A DNA stretch of 64,000 bases from Orthonyx spaldingii (taxonomy: Eukaryota > Chordata > Aves > Passeriformes > Orthonychidae). Positions within the stretch are counted from its first letter, which is position 1, and each line of letters begins with the position of its first letter. The position numbers and the translations under genes are program-made. A model generated the notes under the pieces. It saw only the letters and a list, made by a program, of their open reading frames with translations, made no database searches and was not told where the DNA came from. Positions 13,340-24,460 of this stretch are shown one piece after another. Location of the stretch: positions 533,085 to 597,084 of the forward strand of contig VZTJ01001390.1 of assembly GCA_013397795.1 (NCBI GenBank), read 5' to 3'.

Positions 13340-13500
13340 GGATGGGCCAACAGGATACAGGTTGCCCAGAGAGCCTGTGAAATCTCCATCCTTGGAGGTT
13401 TTCAAACCCTGATCTGATCCCAAAACTAATCCTGGTGCAGGATGTTGGACAAAAGACTTCCTGAGGCCCCTTCCACCCGAATTATTCCAGTCTGTGATCC
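13340..13500 (+). repeat. CR1 LINE fragment (3' end)
   Basis: Plus-strand signature: GGTTGCCCAGAGAGCCTGTG, ATCTCCATCCTTGGAGGTTT, TTCCTGAGGCCCCTTCCACC, ending GAATTATTCCAGTCTGTGAT. 5'-truncated and diverged. Confidence 0.85.
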
Positions 13501-16500
13501 TGGGAAACCCTGTACAAGTACAGATCGAGTTAACAAAAATGAAGGCTACACAGAGTTGGAGGGATGTAACATCATACCTTGGCTAAAGTTTAGTTCTAGG
13601 ATTGTCTGTTTATAGCGAGATTTGGGGGGAAATAATAATAATGTCCAGTTTTGGTCCAAACTGGACCAGAACCAGCATTTGAAGAAATGCTGAGGAACAA
13701 ACATCTGCATTTCAGCAAACTCAGCTACAAAGACTCAGACCTAGGGAAAATCAGTTTCCAGGTCCCATGATTACAAAGAATAACTCAAGAGCTTGAAGAG
13801 TTCAACGAGAACCAGAAGGCAAATAAAAAGAAATCACAATTCATTATTCATCAAAATCTTCACCAATCTGTTTTAAGACCATGTCAGGATATTTTAGCAC
13901 TGCAGGTATCAGTAGTGGTAAAAAAACCTGCAAATGTGACTTTGAAATTTGCTTTTTTTGGTTTTGTTTTGTTTTCTGCCAGTAAAAATCTCGTTGCTTG
14001 AATGTTCTTGGAAAGTCACCAGGGAAAGGTTGGGAATATCGCCCAAGCAAATTCACTTAAGAATTCAAACAAACACATCAGGACACAATTTTGCTTTTGT
14101 CACCCAGCTCTGAGGGAAAGCTTTAAAAACCCAGTTAAGGAGAGGGCAGTAAAAGAACAAATGCTTCATTAAACCTGGTTTTGGGCAGAGGAACAACAGA
14201 CAACCCATTACTGGAACAGCCTCTCCTGCTCAACCAGGTGCCTTTGAACACAACATCGAGTTGGACAGCAGCTCTTCATATCCCAATTATTTATTCTGCC
14301 ACTCGGAGGGATGCAGCCAGGACAACCCATCCTTCTAAGCTATGTACCACTGTGGGAGAGGCAGGAATTTCATATTCTCATTGCACAAACTCCCACTCAC
14401 TGCCAAGAGCAGCAAATGACACATGAGTACACCAGGCAGGCAGGCAAAGAGAAGCAAACAGGCGCTCAGTGACACCAGGAATTCCTTCCCTTACCACTGG
14501 GACACTTTTCCAGAAAAACCAACAAAGGGCACTAGGTGGTGACTCTGGAAGGGCAGTTTTTGGGGTTTGTGCTGTTTTTTAACCTTCAGACCAGCCATGT
14601 CAAGTGTTCACTGGGTAAGGGGAGAGATGAGATGATGGGTTGGGGTTTTCATTCAGATCTCCATGGCCAGGGCTCGCTTCTGAATGCAAATCTTTTCTTG
14701 CCTCGAGGGGAGACAAAGCACCAGCAACCTCGCTTCAAGAACCACAGAGTTTTCCTAGGCTGTGCTGTCCAGAAGATTTCCCACAGAAAGTTGGGTTGTC
14801 AGCCAGGCATGGAACAGAACCATTCCTCCAGCAAGCACCCAGACCTTCAGCTGAGGGCTCCTTGCCTCCTGGAAGATGTGAAAATGCCTCCCACCAGCCC
14901 ATCTCTGGCCTCACAGAGCTAAAATAATTGGGATCTACAGCTCTGAAATGAGATTTTTCCAGTTCTTCATCCCTGGGAAGTTAGTTTTTGTTAGGTGTCT
15001 CAGAGAATTCGTGTTTAGTTCAAAGGGGCTGCAATTGCTCCTGGATGTCCTCTAATCCCTGGCTCCATCTCTGCCTCAGCCTCTCCAGAACACTCCGTAA
15101 TGGACTGGCTCGCTCTGGCTACATCCTTTATGTCTCTTTAGCTCCATGAGCAGATGGAGCCGAGGGACAGCAGGATTTATGCTTCTTGCTCAGGTTGCAG
15201 CTTGGCTGGGTGGAAATAAAAAATGGGAAAGGACAGGGAAATGGCATCGTAACAGCATTTACCTCCTGGGCTTTGGAGCCTCTGTCTTCACCTGGGTAGT
15301 GTTTGTGTTCTCAGCATTAATCCTGTGCCTTCCTCCCCAGCTGAGGAGGAGGCCCGAGGGATGGTTCTCCTCCCTAATCCATGTGATGGATGGAAGGAGC
15401 TTCCAGAAGTGTGGAATACTCTGCTGACGGAGCCTGTGCATCAGCGCTGGTTTATACCCACAGATAATCCAGCCCAGACCGTTTCCTTCAGGGCATGCGA
15501 AAGAAAACCAGGAAATGTTTCTGACCTCTGAGGGCTTTAACGGGAGAGAAAAGGAGGCAGAGGTATGAAAGCAAGCAGGGAGATTGACAGGGGCTCGGGA
15601 AGGAGCAGCACAATAGGCCCCTAAACTCTTTACCTTTCTCCACGTTTCGTAGAATCGAAGGGGAGAAACGAAACGAGGAGAGGGAGGGAATTATAATGAA
15701 CGTGAAAGCTTCCAGATTAATTAATTACCCCTTTTAGTTTGTGCAAAAGGAGGCTAGAAATATCCACGTCTGCTCCTCTTGGAAGGCAACCCTGGCGCTT
15801 GCTCCGAACATCCCCCCAGCCCGGCTGCGCGCGGGGATAATTAATCCATTACGGGATGGATCCTGCCGTGCCGCCGTAAAAAAGAGATCTATTTCTCCTC
15901 CGCTTCCCCTCCTCCCCGAAGAGACGTCTGAAACGGATCATGTAATAAATGTTTCTTGGAGGGAAGGAGAGGCATTGTTCTCTTGCTGTGGAAACAATCC
16001 CAGCAGCGGGGCCAGCCAGGAGGGAGCGGGGCCGGATACTTCACTCGGCAGCTCTTACAACATCCTGCATGGCAGGGCAGCCTCTGAGGGACACGTTTGT
16101 GATGTCCCCTCTGCAAAGCAGCGCTCAGGAGGGCAGGGTGAGCTGCTGCCAGCCGAGAGGGACAAGCCCAGGCTGCTCACCTGGATCTGTCGGGGTTGGA
16201 GGTGACTTCCCTCTGTGGAGACGTCCAGGCACTGCCTGGACACACTGGGGACAGGGAGGTGGCCCAGAGTCCATCACAACACACCCAAAAGAACACCTCC
16301 CACCACACCCTGCCAACCCTGCATCCATCCCTCTCCATGGTGCCCCACTGGAATGCTGCCCAGGCTGGGAGCAGCTGCTTTGCACAGCTCCAGGCAGAGA
16401 TCAGCCTTTCCACAGGCACCTCTCCTTCAGTCTGACCCCTGCCTCTTGTCCAAGGGACCTGCAAACCAGCTGCACTGGACTCACTGTGTCCAGCTATAAT

Positions 16501-17608
16501 ACAGTAGATTCTACGCCTCCTCCACCAAGTATTTTTTATTCCTGGCCAGCCACGCTCACTATCCAAGGTGGGAGGTTTCACTCACCTTTGTGACCCCCCA
16601 GCCCCACACTCAGAAGGGCAGGAGCTCTCCTGTGCTGCACACACAGCACAAAGGCTGCTGCAGCAGGGTATGGATTTTCCCATCCTCTCTAATTGACAAA
16701 ACCTTGCTCTTCATTCCCTCGGCTGGTGTTTCTGTGGAGCAAAACAAGCGATTCCCTGAAGGGATTCCCGAGGAGGATGAGGTGGGCTGCCCATTACCTG
16801 CCCAAGACGCTGTGGGGGTTAAATACCTTCAAGGCATGAAAATTGCATGAGAGCAGAGCTCCCCAGCGCTGGTCCCAGCCCTGATCCCAGCATCCCATTT
16901 GCATCAGTTTATCAGAAACACTGCCTCTTGCTGCTGACATCCAAATATTCCTTGCAAGGAGGAGCTGCCGACATTTATTCCTGAATTGCCACATTGCAGG
17001 AGCTTTGGCTAAGACTCGTGTTCCATGGGAAGAGAGAAGGGACCTTATCACTTGATGAAGATAAGTCTTCTACAGCCTCTCAGTCTAGATTAGATTTGGC
17101 TCACTTCCTTTATTCATTTCCCTGGATGATTTTTTAACACTCTTTCAAAGAAACACTCGAGCTCAGTACAATGTTCTTGATTGCAACCAGAACTGGCTGA
17201 AAAAATGCTGAACTAATTGAAAGAAATTTTCTTTCTCATTCCTTCCTCAAAACATTTCCAGGATTTCTGGTCAGTACTTGGAACTGTGAAAAATCCCCCC
17301 GGGCTCTGCTGTACAACAGCAAAAGCTTTTTCCACGGCATCAGCAGCATTTCAAAATCCTGCGAGCTGATCTTAGGGCAGCAAAGTGACTTCTCTGTCTA
17401 TCAAAGACACAGGAATGTCACGACACCTGTGTGTTTTCATCACAACACCCCTCAAACAGACATCCAGGTCATGGAGAATAGTTCCCTCCACCAGTTCTCC
17501 ATCAGCACGTGCTCCGAGCATGTCCTGAAGTCTTCGAAGAGCAGCTGGCATCATTAATCCTCTCTCATGGGGAAACTGAGGCATGGGGTGGCAACAGCTC
17601 CCACAGCA
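13501..17608. other. Intergenic; includes a CpG- and AT-mixed block
   Basis: 13500-14170 and 16660-17360 are AT-rich unique sequence. 15640-15960 mixes TTAATTAATTA cores, TTAATCC sites and CpG-bearing sequence without repeat similarity and may be a conserved element. 16223-16241 is a near-perfect palindrome. The overlapping frames between 15741 and 16593 have no recognisable product. Confidence 0.5.
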
Positions 17609-17870
17609 TCGAATCATTGAATCATTCAGGTTGGAAAAGACTTACAAGACCATCAAGTCCAACCTTTGTCTGAATTCCACCTTGCCCACTAAGCCACATC
17701 ACAAAGTGCCACATCTCCTCATTTTTTGAATGCTTCCAGGAATGGTGCCTCCACCACCTCCCTGGGGATCTTTTAGAGCCTGACTGTTCTTTCAGTGAAG
17801 ATGTTTTTCCTAACATCCAGCCTGAACCTTTCCTGAAGGCAGAAACCTGCCACCTCCCAAGTCCCAGTGG
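17609..17870 (-). repeat. CR1 LINE fragment (3' end)
   Basis: Reverse orientation: GAATCATTGAATCATTCAGG (tail), GACCATCAAGTCCAACCTTT, GCCTCCACCACCTCCCTGGG, GTTCTTTCAGTGAAGATGTT, TAACATCCAGCCTGAACCTT. About 260 bp. Confidence 0.92.
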
Positions 17871-18894
17871 GGATCTCCTCGCACTGAACCGTGCAGGGGG
17901 CCCTGACACACACAAACCTCCACATCCCCCCAAAGCCACAACACAACACAGAGCTGGCGACACCATCTGTGCCTCCACCCCATGGCTTCCTCTTGGGGCT
18001 CTCACTGGCCCATTCCTCCTTCTCTGTGGCTCTCGGGAAGATGGCAAATTTCACCTCAAACAAGAAGCAAGCCAAACAAGCCCCGATGCCCAGGCTCCCT
18101 GGCAGAGGGGAGAGGTTTCTACATCGCTCATTTTCTGTCAGGTTAATGCCAGCTGAACAATCTCCTTTCTTCCCTGTGTATTTCTTCTCCTGGTGGCTCC
18201 CCCTCCCCTTCCTTTCTTTTTCCATTTCAACCACCTCAAGCAGAAGGCCCTCTGAGGCACTGGTGACTTCAAAGCCACCAGGTCCAATGTGTGCCAAGTG
18301 ATAAAAACCTACACAGCATGTGTTGGGCAAATTAATATCCCCTCCAGAGCCACCAGCTCCCTGGTCCCAGCAGCCCCATAATGAGATGTTGTACTGCAGG
18401 GGAGGGGGAGCTGGGTGCAGAAGGGGAGATGTATTTAATGTATGCAAATTGACTCATATGCAAATTGCTGCTAAGTTAAAAATAACGCATTGCACGAGGA
18501 GTCTTTAAAATATCTGTTTATTCATTAGGGTAATCTCTGTTATCAGTCACCTCGTTCCCTTGCACATTAAGTGCTCCGTTTGAGGGAAGTTTGTGTATTG
18601 CAGGTCTGGGGGACAACTGAGACTTCCCGCTGATCTCAACCACCACACAACCACTCCAGTTTCCTCCCCTTCCTTCCCCTCCTTTCTACTCACAGACCAC
18701 AAGGATTAAAGTCACCTTTCCTCAGAGGGAGATGCCCAAAGTGATGAAGTTCAGGGACAAAAGCTGTCAGAGCCACCCAGAGCAGCTCCTGACCAGAGCA
18801 TCTCTCCTGCCTGAGCTCAGGGTGACCAAGCTGGATGGAAGGCACAACATCAGCCTTGCAGCTTCCCATCCCTCTGCTGGCCAGGGACAGGACC
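17871..18894. other. Intergenic; paired octamer block
   Basis: No gene. The minus-strand open frame across 17773-18447 starts in CR1-derived sequence and has no family match. 18425-18600 is AT-rich with two close POU octamers. Confidence 0.5.
18425..18600. promoter_or_regulatory. Candidate enhancer with two close POU octamers
   Basis: ATGCAAAT at 18442-18449 and 18458-18465, same orientation and 16 bp apart (about one and a half helical turns), within repeat-free AT-rich sequence that also has a TCATTAGGGTAATC cluster. POU-family binding is the established role of the octamer; activity here is inferred. Confidence 0.35.
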
Positions 18895-19128
18895 CAGGGA
18901 ATGGCTGGAGCTGTGTCAGGGGAGGTTTAGGTTGGATATTAGGAAAGGTTCTTCCCCCAGCGAGTGCTGGGCACTGCCCAGGCTCCCCAGGGAATGGGCA
19001 TGGCCCCGAGGCTGCCAGAGCTCTCAGGCCCAGGGTGGGGTTGTGGGGGTGTCTGTGCAGGGCCAGGAGCTGGACTCCATGATCCCTGTGGGTCCCTTCC
19101 AGCTCAGGACATTCTGTGACTCTGTGGA
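18895..19128 (+). repeat. CR1-J-like LINE fragment (3' end)
   Basis: GC-rich subfamily: GAGGTTTAGGTTGGATATTA, GTGCTGGGCACTGCCCAGGC, TCCCCAGGGAATGGGCATGG, GGGGTGTCTGTGCAGGGCCA, GTGGGTCCCTTCCAGCTCAG, tail CATTCTGTGACTCTGTGG. It shares this layout with the copies at 31556, 37589, 43811 and 47793. Confidence 0.93.
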
Positions 19129-21879
19129 ATAACAGTGCAAACGCCTCCTCCCAGGCTGAGCTCTGCAGGGCAGCCAGGCCTCCCCACACCTGGCACAGCT
19201 AATTAATATCAGATACTGCCAGTGGTGTTAAGTTCTGGGATAGCTGCTGGCAGAGGCCAGTGCATCCAACTGATCCTGGCTGATTGATCTCATGGCAAAT
19301 CACTGCTGATCCCACCTGGCATTACAAAGGAGCAACGGAGTTTTGAACAGTGGAGAGGGGATCGGTGGTGGGTGCCATTGCAAGATGATGGGTGCAGTTC
19401 TACCGCCTCGGGGGCTTTCAGAGACCAAGAGCATTTGCTTTGTCCAGAGTTTGATACTGAGCCTTTGCTGCAGACTCAGGAAGGGTCTCAAGTGAGATCT
19501 ACATGGAGAGCAGTTCTCCATCCAGCCATGCTGGAGTGTGAAAACATTGCAGCTTTTAGACATCCAAAGCCCTGGGAGATGGGGTGGGGGGAGATACCCT
19601 CTGGACTGAAGCACCGAAGGATCCTTGGTGTCCTGCTTTCACTGGGATAGAGTTAATTTTCTGCCTAGTAGTTGGCACATTCTCCACAAATTGCAAAGGT
19701 CTTGATGGTGCAGAAGAGGAATGGCACTAGACAGAAGCCCCAGCCACCCAAGCAAGAGAACAATCCAGACAAAACCCTGCTTCAGCTATACCAAATTGTC
19801 AGGGTCAAAGCTGCTGCAGCTGGACCATCTCCGGGTCCCAGAGGAGCATGTTCTGCCATTCCTGGTTTGATAATTTCTTATTACTCAGTCCAAGATTGAC
19901 AAAGTTACAGTGATAGCACAACCCTCCAGCACCTGCCAACGATCAGGAAGTTTCTTACTTCATTAGAGAACTCTGCCCCTCTTGGGAACCTTGTTCTTCG
20001 GTCCTGTGCATGTCAAGAGCTGTAAAAACAAACAGAGACTAAAGGGAGTCTAAGGACAGCAATAAGCATTACTCACTTTCTTTCAGCTGGAATTCTAAAT
20101 CAGCATACACACAGAGATTCACCCTTCCAAGAACCACGATTCCAGCTCTGGGCAAAGAGGAGCAGCAGGGCTGAGCTCCCCTCTCCAAGCATTGCCTGCT
20201 GGGAGCAGCCTGCTCCTCCTCTGCCTCACCAAGGGACACACTTGAGCATGGATGGTGATGTTCAGCATCCTCGTAACAGCAAGGGCAGATTTGAAGTGAT
20301 TGGGTTAACCTGCATTAACCTCTGTGTGGACACGGTCACTCCAGATTTAAGTGGCCATCGCTCAGTTTAGCAGGAGCCACTTCCATGTGACCTAATTTGC
20401 CACCTGAGTAAATAAGGCAAACCAAATAAAGGTCAATGACTGTGAAGAAGTGGCTCCCCAGAGGAAAGTGGCCCACTCAGAGCTCACCTACCAGCACAGA
20501 TTAACAGCAGGCACCATCTCTCATCCCTCTGCCTGGAGCTCCAGCTTGGAAGAGCCACTGAGTCCTGGGTGGGAGCAGGACATCAAGAATCAGGGGATCA
20601 CCCTTAATTCGGGCAGCAGCAAAGTTCACAAGTCAGGTCAGCAAGAACTCTCATTTCCAGGAGCCCAGCGCTTGCCTCAGCCAAGGAGTTTCAGCTTGCC
20701 AAGAGATGGGGACAGAGCAGGACAGAGAGGAGATGTTGGTGCAGGCACTTCCCACACACGGGGACGTGGCAGAGCACCACACTGAGCTGCTCCCTGCAGA
20801 TGCCAGGTTATGGCCATCCCAGTTTGAGCTGGAGGACAGCAAAGTTCGTGACCTGTCATGAGGATGCAGGTGATGATGAAATGGTGGGAACCACCCTGTG
20901 ATGCTTCCAGCCTTCCCAGTCTCCCTCATTGGGAGAGGGAGGCTCCTGAACCCTCGTACAGATGTGATGGCACAACACCAAACTCGGCTGGGATGTGGGG
21001 GGTGGGAAATCAGCATCAAAGCACCAGGCCAGCAGGCAGCAAAATGGGATTAAACAGATCCATGGACTGGAGATCAAAAAACAACAGAGATTACAGGGAC
21101 AAGACAGAGAGATGCCTTCTACTACCCCTTTCCAGTGACTGTGGATGCTGGGCACAGCAGGAATGGATGCTAAGAGAGACGATTCCTGTGTGTTCTCTTT
21201 ACAGAGCACCCATAGCTGCTGCTGCTGGAGGCAGGGACCTGGGTTAGGTGACCCACTGCTCTGTCCCAACCAGGCATTCCTGTCCCAAACGGCGCAGCTT
21301 GCAGGCAGCTCCTCCCCATGTCCACAGCTCCTGGCCACCAGGCAGCACATCCCCACTGCTGTGGTGGGCAGGAGTCTCTTGTCTGCCTGTCCAGAAGAGG
21401 ATGGAGAACAGTAATTATTCATGCAACAGCAGCTGCTCTTGCAGCTTTCCCTGAGCTCAGCCAAGTCAGATGTTTCTTCTCCCTGTGCCATCCCCCTCTC
21501 CCCACCCCGTGCTCCTTCCCCCCCAGTTTGTCACTCCCAGTGACATGCCCCAGTGGTGACTGAGAGCTGGTGGCCGTCTCTTTCTGTCACCGAGGTCAAG
21601 GTGAGTGATTCTGCCAGGTGGTGCATTTTCCAGAGGATGAAGAGCAACTGAGCCTGAATCCTAATGAGCTGCCACCCCTCCACAAGGGTTCAGTGATGCT
21701 TTCCCAGTGTCAATCACACACAAACAGATTATCCTGCTCGGCCTGAAGTGCATGGACCACCTCCCTTTCCCATTTGTGAAGCCCCAGCAGCCGCTGGTGA
21801 GAAAACACAGAATAATTGCTCTCCAGAACTGCATAAAGGAGATTGTAGCCAGGTATGGGCTGGTCTCTTCTCCCAAATA
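19129..21879. other. Intergenic; ERVL-like LTR remnant, otherwise unique
   Basis: Contains an LTR-like fragment near 19627. 20250-20430 has TTAACC repeats and a homeodomain-type AT-rich patch. 20856-21560 has long overlapping frames in GC-balanced sequence with no family match. Confidence 0.5.
19627..19680 (+). mobile_element. ERVL-like LTR fragment (5' edge)
   Basis: The stretch CACTGGGATAGAGTTAATTT, then TCTGCCTAGTAGTTGGCAC, matches from memory the start of a common avian ERVL-type LTR. Similarity stops after about 50 bp, so this is a fragment with no coding content. Confidence 0.45.
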
Positions 21880-22019
21880 AAAACCAATAGGATAAGAGGA
21901 AATGGCCTCAAGTTGTGCCAGCAGAGGTTTAGGTTGGATATTAAGCAAAATTTCTTCACAGAAAGGGTTGTGAAGCACCGGCACAGGCAGCCAAGGCAGT
22001 GGTGGAGTCCCCACCTTGG
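21880..22019 (+). repeat. CR1 LINE fragment lacking its 3' tail
   Basis: Plus strand: GGAAATGGCCTCAAGTTGTG, GGTTTAGGTTGGATATTAAG, TTTCTTCACAGAAAGGGTTG, GGTGGAGTCCCCACCTTGGA. It then breaks off before the usual terminal 100 bp, so the 3' end was lost by deletion. Confidence 0.88.
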
Positions 22020-23979
22020 ACCGTATGTGGTGCTGCCACTGCTGCCCCCACGACACACTCAGGTCAGAGGCACCTTCTGAGTGCGGGAGCTTCTCCCGGC
22101 GCTCCAGGGCACAGCCCGATCCCACCACAGAGCTCCCCTGATCCCAAAGGACAAGTCTGCTCTCTGCCATACCCTACTAATCTGTTCCCCCACAGCGCCC
22201 AGCAAGAGCTGCTGCTGGCCTGTTGTGTGGAGACCGCTCGGAGTTGGTGAGGAATTTGCTTCCCCACGAACTCAGCATCCTCCACCCTGCTCCGGGTCCT
22301 TGACCGAACACACAGCCAGCGCTTCCGGGCCAAGGACAGACCAACGCCTCCACTCTCGGATGATTCTTTCTCTGCCATTCACTTGTGCCAACGATCACAG
22401 GAGGGCCTGCAATCTTGAGACTTAAAGGTTAGAGTATGGTGAATTTGAGCTCATCCCAAATGAGGGAGCGGTGTCAGGAATTCCTGCTTTCCCTGCAGGG
22501 TCTGTTCTCTGCTAGCATTGCTGAACAGCCTGGATACGCTCCCCACCAAACGGCACAAACTGGAATGCTTCCTAATTAACTACATGGGAGAGGATAAAAA
22601 TTCCCTGCTCTTCCCAATCCTGCAGAAGTCAGCGATGCAAGGAAAGACACCGGAGCAGGAGACATGGAGTGACTGTGGTGGAGCACGTGCCCACCAGCAT
22701 CGCAATTCCAGCTTAATCACCTAGGGCTCGTTAGGTGGCCATTTCCGTGAAGTGGAGCACGCCCAAAGGACCAAATAGCAGGGCCTGAAAATTGGAAACG
22801 TCACAGCTGGAGGCACAGGGACGTGCTCTGCGAAACTCTAATTGCAGGATGCTGGGCAGGACTGTCAAACAGCTGGCACAGCCACCCTGTCACCTCCAGG
22901 CCTGCTGCTACCTGACCCCAGCCTGCAACCACGGCATCCCTTTCCGGAGCCATTAATCCCTGCCAAGCACAGCAGCTCTGAAGAACGGCAGAGAGGAAAG
23001 AAGGCAGCCTGCTAACGCTCATCACATCCCCAGCCCAAAGCTGCAGCAGAGCTCTGCACCAGCCCCACGCCCAAGCCTCAGATGCTGGAGAGGATCTGAT
23101 TTTTGAAAGGATCTGTCACTGCCTGACCTTTGGCTCAGGATCACGAAGGTCGCGGTTAAGGAGGCGCCGGGCTCCTCGTGGCTGTCACTGCTCCTCGCCG
23201 AGGCTGTTTCATCCCGGCTGCTCTGGTTGCAGGAGCTGTTGCTGGGTTCAGCTCCCAGTTTTCCATCCCGCTGTCCAGGCCCGGCACGTCCCGCTCCGGC
23301 AGGGAAATCAAGGCGCCGCGGCAGCCATGAATTATTGCTCACGGAAAGGGCCTGGCGCCCCGCAGACCCGGGGTGAGGTGACCTCCATGAATACCTGCAT
23401 ACACGCTCCCTTTGAGGATTTGGTGTGTGAGCACCAAGGCTGCACTGTAAACCAGAGATTAATGCACAGCTGAGCAGAGCATTCCTAGGCAAGAATACAA
23501 AGCAGAACAAAGGCCTTGTCATGCCTTCAGCTCCTTCCCCACAGTTTTAATTTATTTATTTCATTTACTTTGGAAAAAGTTCCTATGCACAACTTCCAGC
23601 TTGCAGCCCCGGCTTTGCATGCAACAGGAGCCTCCTTCCTTCGCACGAAGCAAAGCTCCTGGAAAGCCAAGTCCCCAGCAGACTTTTCAGGCAGCCAACA
23701 CACTCTGAAAGCCTCATGCTGCTTCCAGAGGATCTGTCCAGGCTGAGCCACTCGGGAAATCTACCCCTTAATGCCAGTCATCGGCACCAGGGAGGTCTAG
23801 AGAGCACCTGGTCATTCAGCAAAACCCGTTAAATCCTCTGACCCTTGGCAGGAGCCAGGGAAGGTATTTTGGGATCGCTCTTCCACCTGGCTTCAAAGCA
23901 CAGCAAAGCAGAGCCAAGAGCAAGAGGCAGAGCAGAGCTGACTGTGGGGCTTCACATCGCACCTTAGCAGAAGGAGATT
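22020..23979. other. Intergenic; CpG-rich patch near 23.2 kb
   Basis: 23140-23370 is CpG-rich and passes into an AT-richer flank (TGAATTATTG, AGATTAATGC), an arrangement often seen at regulatory DNA. No splice-supported exon or known protein seen. Confidence 0.45.
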
Positions 23980-24120
23980 TACAGAATCACCGAGTCATTA
24001 AGGTTGGAAAAGCCCTCTAAGACCATCGAGTCCAACCACTACCCCATCGCTGCCAGGGCCAGCACTGACCCATGTCCCCAGGTCCCACATCCACATCTAT
24101 TTTGTCCTTCTTGGGACAAC
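23980..24120 (-). repeat. CR1 LINE fragment (3' end)
   Basis: Reverse orientation: AGAATCACCGAGTCATTAAG, GACCATCGAGTCCAACCACT, GCCAGCACTGACCCATGTCC, CCACATCCACATCT. Truncated after about 120-140 bp. Confidence 0.88.
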
Positions 24121-24227
24121 CTCCTCCACGCCTTACTCTACTTGTAGAACACTCTGAATGCAGTTGCTATAGAGGTTTTCCTGCAAAAAAATGGTTTTCA
24201 AGATCTTCTCCTTGCATCCAAACAGCA

Positions 24228-24460
24228 CAGAATCACAGGATGGTTTAGGCTGGAAAAGCTCTTTAAAACCATCAAGTCCAACTATTCCCCCAGCACTGCC
24301 AAGGCCACCAACAGATCCATGTCCCCAGCTGCCACATCCACACTTCTGTTAAATCCCTCCAGAAATGGGAATTCCACCACTGCCCTGGGCAGCCTGTTCC
24401 AGTTCCTGGCAACCCTTTCAGTGAAGAAATTTTCCAGAATATCCAGCGTAAATATGATCC
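24228..24460 (-). repeat. CR1 LINE fragment (3' end), same subfamily as neighbour
   Basis: Reverse orientation: ACAGAATCACAGGATGGTTT, ACCATCAAGTCCAACTATTC, CCACTGCCCTGGGCAGCCTG, CCCTTTCAGTGAAGAAATTT, CAGAATATCCAGCGTAAAT. Separate from the 23980 copy: each has its own tail. Confidence 0.9.

Noticed and set aside
15949..16593. 214-codon plus-strand frame with overlapping frames on both strands
   Set aside because: Several registers are open at once in GC-balanced sequence, the signature of chance rather than selection.
17773..18447. 224-codon minus-strand open frame
   Set aside because: The end is CR1-derived and there is no recognisable domain or splice support.
20856..21491. 211-codon minus-strand frame rich in Cys and Ser
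   Set aside because: No domain, no conserved splice sites, and multiple open registers on the other strand.
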